NCBI GenBank assembly: GCA_002049455.2
Contig: KV918796.1
Coordinates: forward strand, 124,001-188,000
DNA: 64,000 nucleotides
Reading direction: 5' to 3'
From: Porphyra umbilicalis
Lineage: Eukaryota > Rhodophyta > Bangiophyceae > Bangiales > Bangiaceae
Part shown: piece by piece, positions 55,115-64,000 of the stretch
How the letters are laid out: each line of letters starts with the position of its first letter
Position numbering within the stretch: position 1 is the stretch's first letter
Translations under genes and position numbers: made by a program
Notes under the pieces: generated by a model
Seen by the model: the letters and a program-made list of their open reading frames with translations, nothing else
What the model was told of the DNA's origin: nothing
The model's database searches: none

Positions 55115-55790
55115 TCAATCACCACCAGTCGTTGTTGCGTTCTTGTAGGACGCAGTCACACAACCGCTGAGAAGTTGGGCGCTGTCCTCAGCCCCCTTCT
55201 TGCCTGTCACCTTGAAGTTGCCGAGCATAACGGCGTTGGCGCCTGCAATGGCATCCACCTCTAGGTGCCGGTACAGGTAGGGAGAGTCCAATGTTGACGA
55301 TGCGCTCCGCGTGGTCGTAAGCGTCCGTGAAGAACCCGAGCCGGTCCACGACGCGTATCCACCGGTGGCTCGGAGGCTCCTGCGGGTTCTCGGACACATG
55401 CATTCGGCTCACAGCGGAGTGGACGGACGCACCATGCTCCGCCAGGTGCTGGTCGAGAATAGTGGTGGTCTCAAACATCTTGTGGAGCAACGACGACAGA
55501 AACGTTATCTTGGATCGGTCCGTGAGGCCGAGGTGCTCAAACAACAGCGTGCAACGGCGGCGCTCAGACGCGGTCATGCCATCCGTGGCCATGACGCAGT
55601 AACGCCAAGAATCAATGACATTGCGCAAGTGGGGAAGACAATGGAAAGTAAAGTAGCGAGGGTCAGCTTCTGCAGCATCCCAAACATCAGAAGCGACACG
55701 CCTACGAGCCTGCACCATCCGCACAACCACAAAAACCGCGCAGAGCTCAAAGCATGGAACGCAAAATGCATTGATAGGGGATCACCACGA
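55115..55790 (-). CDS. Unrecognised protein segment, possible first exon, one frame change
   Basis: Starts with a hydrophobic, Cys-containing stretch (INAFCVPCFELCAVFVVVRM) running into basic residues, then well-composed sequence: FTFHCLPHLRNVIDSWRYCV, DRSKITFLSSLLHKMFETTT and WIRVVDRLGFFTDAYDHAER. Near 55290 the frame changes and continues LDSPYLYRHLEVDAIAGANA to TGA at 55115. Helix-rich with a membrane segment at the start. No family recognised. The upstream ATG at 55798 is followed by a stop in this frame. Confidence 0.4.
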
Positions 55791-56702
55791 GCGCAATAAC
55801 ATACCTGAAAGTTACTGCGTAAGGTCTGCGGAAAGCACGCCACGCCCACCTTGTGACACGCACAAACACGCGGCGGCGGCAGCTGCCACTGGGGCACGGA
55901 TGCAAACGTGGCGGTCGCGGGGTGGTAGCGCTACGACAGCCGCAGCGAGGCAGTGGCGGGGGAAAGAACGAAAGGAATTGACGCGCAGGCTACAGGACAG
56001 AGGGGGAGAAGCGAAGCCGGCGTCGTGATGAGGGGGGGAAGAAAAAAGGCCGCGGCGGGACGGCGGGGTGGAACGCAAAAACCGCGCGCGAAGACGCTGC
56101 GACCGACAAAGAAGTCATCGTCCCGGTGTGTCACGAATTGACACGTTCGTCCTCGATCCGCCACCCTCCACGGTTCCCCATCAGGGGCCCGTTCTTGAAC
56201 ACAAGGCGGTGAAGCGTCGATGATGCGGTCAATGAAGCGTCGATGAAGAGGAATCTGGGACGTGAGGCCGGGCGAGCGAAGCGAGCTCAGCGCCCGCACC
56301 CCCCCCAAACGTGATGCTCGCTGGCGATTCTCATTGCAAGCACAGTGAGACCAATTTTGGGCAATTCCTATATCTTGAGATTGGGGCCCAGCCAGCGGCG
56401 GCGGACCGCGTGCCGGAAGGCTGTCGATTGCCTTTGCTTTCCCTGAGTAAACCACCGTTGTGGGGACGAGAACGTCTACCGACTCCCCCCCTTTGCGCGG
56501 TGCCACGGTCGTTCACAGGCCGAGGGATATCCGACCGCTGGCACGAGCCTGTACTCCCACATTCGCGAGTTACTGGTGCTGGCCGTGCGCGATTGATCGT
56601 CACGTTGACGAGAATCCGGGCGCCGAGTGCCCTGTCTGGACCCTTCTGTTTGCCCCGATCCTCAGTTTGCCCCGATCGCCCGTTTGCCCCGATCCCTCCA
56701 TC
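55791..56702. other. Region upstream of Copia A, presumed LTR and leader
   Basis: By position this should hold the Copia A 5' LTR and leader. Three copies of TTTGCCCCGATC lie at 56650-56695 just before the gag start. I could not define LTR ends or a primer-binding site. No gene is seen. Confidence 0.3.
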
Positions 56703-58201
56703 ATGCCGGAATCGACGGTTGGCACGGCGGCCGTGGACGCGTCGCTGGCGGTGCCCCTGTTCATGGCGACCGTGGACCTCGCGGTGCTGAGTGCGGTGCA
56801 GCGCGGGTTCTTCCAGTCGATCCGCGCCCTGGACGTCGAGGCGCGTGACATCCCGTTGACGGGCGCCCAGCTCAAGGCGGCCGTTGCCGACGAGTTCGCC
56901 CCTGGCGTGCTCTTCGTTCCCGATCTTTGGACTCTGCCCCTGGCGCTCCGTGAGCTCCGCCGTTGGCTAGACAGCCACGGTGCGGCCCTCGGCACGCATC
57001 CGTCCCACCGGGTGCCCCCGCTGTTGGCCGTGTCCCTGTACACGGACGCCGAGGACACCGTGGCGGCCAAGGAGATCGTGCGGGTGCAGCTCGCGGCGGG
57101 GCGCCGGGCCAACGCCACCGCGGCGACCGACGACTCCCCCAGCGCGTCCGGCCACAACGGTGGCAGCAGCAGCGTGGGTGGGACCAACCTGCCGGATCGC
57201 CTCGCCCACAACGTGGCGATGCGGTTCAAGGACAAGGCCGCCAAGTTCTCCTGCGGGCTGGGTGAGGCCTGGATGGGAGTATGTGGCCGACTACCAGCAG
57301 GTGAGCCGGGACTACAATTTGACCGCGTCGCAGAAGCTCCGTTTTTGCACAACCTGCTCTACGGCGACGCCAAGCATTTCTACTTGGAGAACGTCCAGGC
57401 GTTCGCTACTTCCTTCAACCAGGCGGTGGAGCTGGTCAGCACCGATTATAACTCGGTGGTGCGGCAGAGCCGCGTCAAGAACTACCTGTCGACGTTTCGT
57501 ATGAGCACGCTGGTCGCGCAGGGCAAGACGTAGACGGTCGCGCTCGAGCACACCTACAGGAACATCATGAAGCTCGCGCCGATGGTGCCGCGCTCCCACC
57601 AAGGCGACGCCCACCGTGTCGACTTCCTGCGCCACGCCGTCGTTGGGTACACGTCGGCAAACGAGCCCTTGCGCCGCGTCCAGACGCACAACCTCCCGTT
57701 CCAGCAGCTCTACGGGGAGCTGGAGGCGGCCCTGCAGCTGCACGGCGAGGCGAAGCAGGCGATCGCCAAGGACAACCCGACGGACGGTGCGCAGGGGCCG
57801 ACCGAGACGGCTACCGTGTTGTACGCGGCCCAAGGTGTGTACGGGCGCCCCAAAAAAGGCGTCGGTGCCACATCTGCGCGGGGGCCCAGCCCCGCCGGGC
57901 AGCGCAAGGGCGGCTTCGACCGCTGACTCTGATGGGGTGCTTCAATTGCGAGGACCCGGGCCACACCATGCCGGACTGCCCTCGCCCGTGTGACGTCACG
58001 CGCGCCGCCAAGCGCAAGCTGGACTACTTTGCCAAGAAGCGCGCGGGGACGCCGGCCTTGGCAAGCATCCTCGTCCACCTATGCGAGCAGGTGGACGAGG
58101 AGCTCGCGGCCGACGATGACGGCGCCGCCGCCGAGACAGGCGCCGGCGCGGCGTCCGTCACCCTGCTCGAGGACAGCGCCGCGGTCGAGCCGCGGCTGTA
58201 A
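56703..58201 (+). pseudogene. Copia A gag, frameshifted, with CCHC zinc knuckle
   Basis: ATG at 56703 (MPESTVGTAAVDASLAVPLF) opens a capsid-type helical protein. At about 57277 the sense passes to the next frame (EYVADYQQVSRDYNLTASQK) and returns at a T run near 57343 (LHNLLYGDAKHFYLENV), so two compensating indels are present. A TAG lies at 57531, then the same frame goes on (TVALEHTYRNIMKLAPMV) to 57926. One more shift leads to the nucleocapsid knuckle CFNCEDPGHTMPDC (C-x2-C-x4-H-x4-C) at 57938, followed by basic residues and an acidic end at 58201. Gag would package element RNA. This copy cannot make it as a single protein. Confidence 0.7.
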
Positions 58202-58290
58202 GACGCGATGTTGGTCGCGGCGACGACGCGGGGCGAGTCGTCCGCGGGGCCCTCGACCGAGAGCGTGGACGAGGTGTCTTTCGTCCCGGG

Positions 58291-61200
58291 GGAGTAACTC
58301 GTCGCACCACTACCGGAGAGAGACGCCCATTGCCAAGCGTCGAGGATGACAAGGGCAAGCTGGCGGAATTGTTGCGCCGCGATGTACACCGCGGTGGCTT
58401 CGAGGGGGCGTGCCTTGACACGGGAGCGTCACGTACGGTGATGGGGGCGGACCAGGCGAGCGCATACGCGCGCCTGGTTGGCGCGCAGCCCCCCGTGGCT
58501 CCTACCAGGGTGACGTTGTTTCGATTCGGGGGTGTGGTCTACGAAAGTCGGGGTACTCTTTCCGTACACATCCCTTTGTCCCCGACTTTTTACCTGCCCC
58601 TGCACGTCGACGTCGTCCCCCTGGACGTTCCCGTCCTCCTCGGCCACGCAACGCCCGACAGGTATGGCCTGTATGTGAATAATGTGACCAAATGCCTGGT
58701 GAGTGACGGTCGGGGCTTCGCCCTGCCGCTGCAGCGAAAGGGCGGCCACATCTACTTGGTGTGGGGAGAAGACGTCCACTACTCGGTGGCCGAGCTGGAC
58801 CGCATCCACAGGCACCTTTCCCACCCCCACCCCGACCGACTGGTCGCCGTGCTGCGGCAGGCAGGGAACCCGCACGCGACGGCCGAGACGCGAGCGCAGT
58901 TAGATGCCCTGACCAAGGCCTGCCAAGTGTTCCAACGCCTGGTGCAGGCGCCGAGCCGCTTCCGTGTTGTGCTGCTGCCTGACGACATCGTGTTCAACCG
59001 CCTCATCCTGATTGATATTATGTACTTGGACGGTAAGCCCGTGCTGCATGTCATCGACAAGGTCACCTTGTTTAGCGCTGCGGCCTTCCTGTCCGGCGAG
59101 ATCGTTGAGGCGGTGTGGTGGACGTACGCGAGGATCTGGGCCCACGCCTACGCGGGGCACCCCGAGCGGATGCGCACTGACCAAGGGCCGCAGTTTGTTG
59201 CTTCCGGGTGGCAGGCCCTGGCCCACGCCGCCGGGATCCACCAGCGCGAGTTGGGGGTCGAGTCGCACAACTCCTTGGTCGCCGGAGAGCGGTACCATGC
59301 CGTGCTGAGGCACATCTACCGGCGGGTCAAGGCCGATCATCCCGACCTCCCGTTGGATGTGGCCCTCACCTTGGCAGTTTCCGCCATGAACAAGACGATC
59401 GGGCCCCATGGCCTTGTGCCGACCCTGCTGGTGTTTGGGCTGATACCCCGTGTGCCAGTCAGCCCGCTGCGGCTGCCCACGCAGCAGGACAGGATGCGTG
59501 CTGCCGAAACGGCTTGCAAGGAGATGCGCGCGCAGGTGGCACGCACGCGTGTCCAGGCGGCCCTGCGCCTCCGAGTGCCAGCTGCGGCGGACGCGGACCT
59601 GCCCGTGGGGACCTCCGTATTGGTCTACCGCGAACCGCCGACCAACCGTTGGATCGGCCCGCATCCCATCGTGGCTCGGAGGGACGAGATGGCGTGGGTC
59701 GAAGTGTACGCCCGGCTCCGTCCTTTCAACGTGGACAAGCTGCGACGGTACTACCCGCCCGAGGGCGCGAGCACTCCCCAGCGTGCAGAACAAGGCAGGG
59801 AAGCAGCGGTTCAAGGGACGGAAGCAAGCGGGGGGGTGTCGGGCGGTGCTGCGCAACACGGCGGTGCTAGCGAGGCTGCAGCGGGTGGGGCCCCAGCGCC
59901 ACCCACGGGCGTGACCCCCGCAGCGGCAGCTGGAAACGCCGCGGTCGACGTGCCCCCACCGGCAACCGCTGCCGCGGCAGCGGGCGCACCCGGGGAGGAG
60001 GACCTTGGGGCCCTCCTGAATGCCGTTATCGCCGGGGAGCGCTTTGTTGCAGCCGTTGACGCGGCATGCCATGCCGCCGTCCAACTACCCGTTGGTGGTT
60101 TGCCCGCCGACGTGCACCTGACGGCGAATGTCCGGCCGGGGGATGCGCAAATCTCCACCGCTCGCTGTCAAGCGGCGGCAAGAGAAGAGGTGGATGGGCT
60201 GCTGGCCGGCGGCGCGGTGCGCCCCGTCATACGGAGCGCCGTCCCAAAGGGGGCCAACGTTATCCGCGGGCGCTTCGTGTTTACGCTCAAGGGCGTGGGG
60301 ACGGCAGACGAGATACCCAAGGCGCGCTCCGTCGCTCAAGGGAACAACGACAAGGCGAAGGCCTTTGTCGTTCACAACCTGGCAACCCTGCGGCAGCGTT
60401 CCACGCGCGTGCTCGTGTCCACCTCTGCCGTGCAGCGGTTCCGCCTGTTCGCGCATGACGTCAACCAGGCCTACCTGCAAATCCAAGACCTGTTGGCGCG
60501 CACCCTGTACTTAGAGCCGCGCAAGGAGGACCGCAACCTGTTCTCCATCGCCGACGATGAGATGCTCCTCCTTGTGCGCCCCCTCTACAGGGTGTGCGAT
60601 GCGGGATACTACTGGCACGCGACGTTGCAGAAGCACGTCCGCGAAGACTTACACATGACACCCCTCTCATCGGATCCCGCCCTCTACATGCGCAAGGGCG
60701 TCGGCGGCTTGGTGGGCTTGTTGGGCACGTTCGTCGACGACTGCTTCCTTGGTGGCAACGCCGCGTTTCAAGCGGCCACGGAGTCGACCCTCCGCGTCTT
60801 CGAGGCGAAGCCCAGGCAGATGGACAACATGGAGTTCGTCGGTGTGCGCGTGACGTCGACGTTGGCCACGCCGCGCAACTTCACGCTCGACCAGACGCAG
60901 TACGCCACGACGCTGGAGCCGTTGCCGTTGGATGCGCCGTACGAACGCTTTACGTCGGAACGGGCGGCGGTTGCGAGGCTGGAGCACACGCGCCCCGACC
61001 TCTGCTGCGCCATCAACAAGGCTGCCCAATTCAACGAGGCCTCGTACCAGCCGCGGCATGTACGGGCCCTGAACGCTACCCTCAAGGCGGCACGGGCGCG
61101 CCAGGGGCTGAACCTGCGGTATCCGCCCCTGGACACGACGTCCCTGCGGCTACGCGCGTACGCGGACGCGTCGTTCGCGACCAATGACGACCACTCCTCG

Positions 61201-61350
61201 CAGCTGGGGTACATCATCATGCTGGCTGACGCCAGCCGCCGAGTGCACGTGTTGGGCTTTAGTAGCCGCAAGTCCAAGCGCGTCGTACGGTCCGTCATGG
61301 CCGGCGAGGTGTACGCGCTCACCGCCGCCTTTGACGAGGCCTACATACTC
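58291..61350 (+). CDS. Copia A pol: protease, integrase, reverse transcriptase, RNase H start
   Basis: Over 1000 codons without a stop; no ATG start, as expected for a pol made with gag. Numbering from 58330: protease DTGA at 30-33; GAG-pre-integrase HRHLSH near 160, with its last zinc Cys missing (C198-Q-V-F201). The integrase triad is D229, D284 and E320, an exact DD35E. Reverse transcriptase follows (KARSVAQGNN, HDVNQAYLQI, FVDD at 801-804). RNase H begins (YADASFATND, SVMAGEVYALTAAF). It stops at 61350 because Copia B's LTR is inserted there; the last Cys codon and stop come from the LTR. Domain order protease-integrase-RT-RNase H is Ty1/copia. The frame is intact, so the element was active until recently, although its gag is broken. 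Confidence 0.9.
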
Positions 61351-61768
61351 TGTTGAAACGCAGTGGGGATAGGGGTTGGGGGACCACGGTGATGTGGTTG
61401 AGTGGCTTGAGCTTGTGTGTGTGTGTGCGAACGTGCTTTGTTGGTTGTCCTAAGGTTCGCCCGCCTCTCCCAACCGAGAGCACCTCTCAAATAGTCCCCA
61501 CCGGCCCAAGTGCTCCCCCCTCTCGCGCCCACACCGACGCCCACGCCCTAGCACCAAATCGAATCACTCACCAATTCAAAAGGCACTAGAGCAAAGCGAA
61601 GATCAAATCCAAAACATGCCAAAAGTAACGCGCCAAGATCACCCATCACGAATGTGGGCAACTTGACGACGTCTTGCAAATGTACCATGTGGGGTACCAT
61701 AAGGGTCACCGACCATCATCCATCCGCAAACCGCCAGTGGAGTCGGCGACGAGCATCACAGTCCAACA
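61351..61768 (-). repeat. 3' LTR of Copia B, 418 bp
   Basis: On the + strand it starts TGTTGAAACG, exactly where Copia A coding is lost, and ends CAGTCCAACA, giving TGTTG/CAACA inverted ends. The polypurine tract flanks it at 61769-61779. The candidate left target-site copy is TACTC. Confidence 0.8.
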
Positions 61769-61803
61769 CTCCTCCTTGCTTGTTACCGCGGTGGTTCTTG
61801 TAT

Positions 61804-62466
61804 TCAGCAACGCCCCATGGCCTCGACATGCTTGTCGTGCTTGGTCTTGCCGAGCTCCATCGTCATCGGGTCCGCCACCATGTCGTCAGTTGCACAATGC
61901 TCCAGTGTCACCTTGTCCGTCGTGATGGCCTCGCGCACGAAGTGGTATCGAATGTCGATGTGCTTGGTGCGCTTGTGCTCGACGGGGTTCTTGGAGAAAT
62001 CAATGCACCCGCTGTCTTCGACCTTGATGTTGATCGGCCCGCCCAATATCGCTGTTCGCAGCCCTTGAGATGCCATGCTTTGCACGAGCTTGTTGTGCCA
62101 AACAGCTTCCTTGCTGGCCTCACATAGAGCCATGTACTCAGCTTCCATCTTCGACAGCGCCACCGTTTTCTGCAACTTAGAACACCAGCTGACGGCTGCT
62201 CCGCCAAAGATGAAGGTGAAGCCCGTCGTAGAATGTCGCGTCTCATAGTCAACCGCCCAGTCGGCAACACTGTAGCCTTAAAGAGCACAGGAAGCGCTCT
62301 TGTCGAAGACCAGCCGCTTGTCCATCGAACCCTTGACATACCGTAGAACGCGCTTGATCGCCGCCCAATGCTCCTTGCCGTAGCACGAGGCAAGTCGACT
62401 CAGCTTCTCGATGGCGAAGGCGACGTCAGGACGCGTCCCGACCATCAGGTACATCAAACTGCCGAC
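61804..62466 (-). pseudogene. Copia B pol, RT end and RNase H, broken
   Basis: The minus strand begins abruptly with VGSLMYLMVGTRPDVAFAIE, the connection after reverse transcriptase, then VLRYVKGSMDKRLVF. After a TAA at 62278 in the same frame come GYSVADWAVDYETRHSTTGF, LSKMEAEYMALCEASKEAVW, NPVEHKRTKHIDIRYHFVRE and a final TAG at 61804. The RNase H Asp of the usual SDADWA is Val here. With the TAA this makes the copy dead. It differs clearly from Copia A (different RNase H sequence), so it is a separate copia lineage. Confidence 0.85.
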
Positions 62467-63049
62467 TGTAGCACCACCGGGATGGGGGTGGTGCTGGGAA
62501 CCCCCGGCGGGGGCCGGGCGGGCGTGGCCTGCGCGTGGCAAGCGGCGGGGCGGGCGGCACGGCCGCCACGCCCCCGCGGGTGGCGCCCCGGCATCTACTG
62601 GGCAGCTGTCGGGGGCGCGGGCAGCCGGGCCACGCGCGAACGGCCACCAGGGCGTCGCTGGGCGGGGCGGTTATGTGGCGCGCGCGCGCCGCCGCGTGGC
62701 CACGCCAGGGGCCGCCACGTCAGGCGGGGGCGCCCGGTCCCGATTCCCCCTCGTCTCTACTGCATTGGGGGACTTGTCTTGCATTGTACTTAGTGGTATT
62801 GGTTGGTCGGCGGCGCGGGCCAATTCCCATTAGGGGAATTGGGCCCACGCAAAGGTTTCCGCCCTTTTAGGACGAAGGGCGACGACGGTGGGAGGCACCG
62901 TCGTCGCCGGCAAGTAAACCGTGCCTTTTGTCTTGTACCTTTGGCGGCCCCTCTTCCCGGATCGGGTGATCCTATAGGGGGCACGTTCTTGGGACGGCAG
63001 CGGTGGGATGCTTCCCTCTTCGGGCCCGTGGCTACGGGGTTGTGCTACA
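62467..63049 (+). repeat. 5' LTR of element C, 583 bp
   Basis: Starts TGTAGCACCACCGG right inside the Copia B RT frame and ends TTGTGCTACA, with inverted TGTAGCAC/GTGCTACA ends. The core at 62850-62930 (TTTCCGCCCTTTTAGGACGA, then the stem-loop at 62880-62906, then GGCAAGTAAACCGTG) is shared with the LTRs at 28.2, 47.9 and 52.0 kb; the rest is different. The candidate left target-site copy is CCGAC. Confidence 0.82.
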
Positions 63050-63051
63050 TT

Positions 63052-63070
63052 TGGCGCTCCGGGTGAGACC
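63052..63070 (+). other. Primer-binding site of element C
   Basis: TGGCGCTCCGGGTGAGACC, two bases after the LTR. It matches the site of the 4.6-kb element at 52028-52048 except for one base, so both use the same or a near-identical tRNA. Confidence 0.75.
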
Positions 63071-63170
63071 ATTGGTCCACGCCCGCTCGCACGACCCCCG
63101 GCCCCGATCTCGAGGTTGTACCGGTTCGTTGGAGGATCACCTCACGGTACGCGTCGCGGCCCCCGGGGCC

Positions 63171-64000
63171 ATGGACCGGGTCGCGTCCTCTTCTTCTTCC
63201 TCTTCTGTCGCCGGGGGCGCTCCCCGGGCGGTCCTGAGCGACCGCGACGTCGGCGCGGCCACCGGGGCCCGGATGGACGGACGGGGCGGGCTTCCCTCCT
63301 TGCCAGACCTCATCGCCCTGGGGCGAGGGGGCCCGGCGGCGTCGACGGCGGGCGGTGGTTCGGTGGCGACGGTGCACGGCACGTCGCCCTTTGACCCCGA
63401 CCACTCGCATCCCGCGGCGACCGACTGAGCCGTCGCTTCAGATCAGGGGCTGACGGGGATGGCATCCCAACGGGGCCCGGGGGGGCCCGCGAACACCCCC
63501 CGGGACCTGGTGCGTCGGAGCGGCGTTTTCGCCCCGCCGCGGCGCCGGGACGCAGATGCGATCCGTCCTCCCCCGTCGTCTACCGCGCGCCGACGGGCGG
63601 ACGCAGATGCGACGGAGATGGACACGACGGAGGCGGAGGAGACGTTCTCCGCGTGGGCGGCGGCGCGCACTGAGCGCCGTCGCGGGGCCTCGCCGCCAAC
63701 GGACGGCAGCGCAGCCCAGATGGGGACCCGACCAGGACGCCGTGGGCGCTCCGTGCGCGGGTCGCGGCGATCGGGCGGACGCCGCCCCGAGACGGTCGCC
63801 GACACGACAGAGTCGCAGCTGCTCATGACCGAGATGCGACAGGAGCTGGGGGAGCTCCGCCGCCTGCGGGACCAGATCGTCGAGACGGCCTCCTCGGCAG
63901 CTGTGCCCGACGCGCCGCCCGGGCCGACTCGCGTGGCCCCGCGGGCGGGGCCGAGCGCGTCAACCCGGTCGGCGGCGCCCGCGCCCGGCTGGGCGACGTC
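63171..64000 (+). pseudogene. Gag-like reading frame of element C, partial, TGA at 63426
   Basis: ATG at 63171 (MDRVASSSSSSSVAGGAPRA) begins a frame stopped by TGA at 63426. The same frame then stays open to the window edge, with a new ATG at 63459 (MASQRGPGGPANTPRDLVRR). It is disordered, Arg/Ala/Gly-rich, with an acidic patch (MDTTEAEETFSAWAAARTER) and a coiled-coil-like helix (MTEMRQELGELRRLRDQIVE) near 63825-63890. The position just after LTR and primer-binding site is that of gag; no capsid core is reached inside the window. If translation starts at 63459 the gene may be intact. Superfamily (Ty3, BEL or copia) cannot be told. Confidence 0.5.

Larger units (their letters stand above)
61351..62466 (-). 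mobile_element. Copia B, 3' part, inserted in Copia A and cut by element C
   Basis: Opposite orientation to Copia A. On the minus strand: RT end and RNase H coding (62466-61804), a polypurine tract GCAAGGAGGAG, then an LTR. The outer LTR end abuts Copia A inside its RNase H coding; the other side stops where element C's LTR begins. The 5' part must lie beyond element C, outside the window. Confidence 0.85.

Noticed and set aside
1..64000. tRNA, rRNA, CRISPR or bacterial operon features
   Set aside because: I looked for T-loop GTTCGA-type strings with acceptor pairing, conserved rRNA blocks and regularly spaced direct repeats with unique spacers, and found none. The tandem repeats present have no spacer structure.

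Overview
The window reads as nuclear DNA of a GC-rich eukaryote that is dense in transposable elements. Evidence for this is two Ty1/copia polyproteins, LTRs with recognisable primer-binding and polypurine sites, a PIF/Harbinger-type transposase, a bZIP transcription factor, MITE-like and foldback elements, and long GC-rich simple repeats. There are no operons, ribosome-binding sites, CRISPR arrays, rRNAs or tRNAs that I can see. A bangiophyte red alga (Porphyra/Pyropia-like: very GC-rich, few introns, LTR-rich) would fit, but that is an inference, not a demonstration. Most coding remnants carry in-frame stops, so few genes look functional.

Layout. 0-5.4 kb: a broken Myb/NAM-associated transposon protein (+), a 445-bp MITE, a hairpin, and an intact Harbinger-type transposase (-) with tandem repeats upstream. 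5.4-12.6 kb: mostly non-coding, with G-tracts, an uncertain Ala-rich coding-like tract, a 137-bp MITE and a 1-kb G-rich minisatellite. 12.6-14.6 kb: a bZIP gene (-) whose frame breaks at a run of 13 C. 14.6-25.8 kb: little coding; a second 137-bp MITE, a piggyBac-like remnant, an unrecognised minus-strand pseudogene and a small Cys-rich secreted-type fragment. 25.8-28.7 kb: a 5'-truncated copy of a non-autonomous LTR element. 29-33 kb: an unrecognised gene cluster, one member with a membrane segment, mostly broken. 33-39.5 kb: foldback elements, including a near-perfect 1.2-kb palindrome, short inverted motifs, the second copy of the 445-bp MITE and a 150-bp tandem repeat with (CG)n cores. 39.5-53 kb: a KDZ/Zisupton-like transposase remnant, a Ulp1-type SUMO protease remnant and a Pif1-type helicase remnant, all on the + strand. 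The helicase is split by a young 4.6-kb LTR element. 53-55.8 kb: an unrecognised minus-strand gene or gene group with membrane segments. 56.7-64 kb: three nested LTR retrotransposons. Copia A (+) is cut by Copia B (-), and Copia B is cut by LTR element C (+), which runs off the window.

How the parts relate. Most of the window is layered transposon insertion. The LTRs at 28.2, 47.9, 52.0 and 62.5 kb share a core with a perfect or near-perfect 10-bp stem-loop, and the 52-kb and 63-kb elements share a tRNA-type primer-binding site. Element C, which has a gag-like reading frame, is therefore a candidate autonomous relative of the pol-less 4.6-kb element. Several coding remnants (0.05-2.1, 30.1-31.3, 42.2-43.1 and 45.6-47.9 kb) keep one reading frame for 1-2.3 kb and are interrupted only by stop codons. 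That suggests either transition-dominated decay or stop-codon readthrough.
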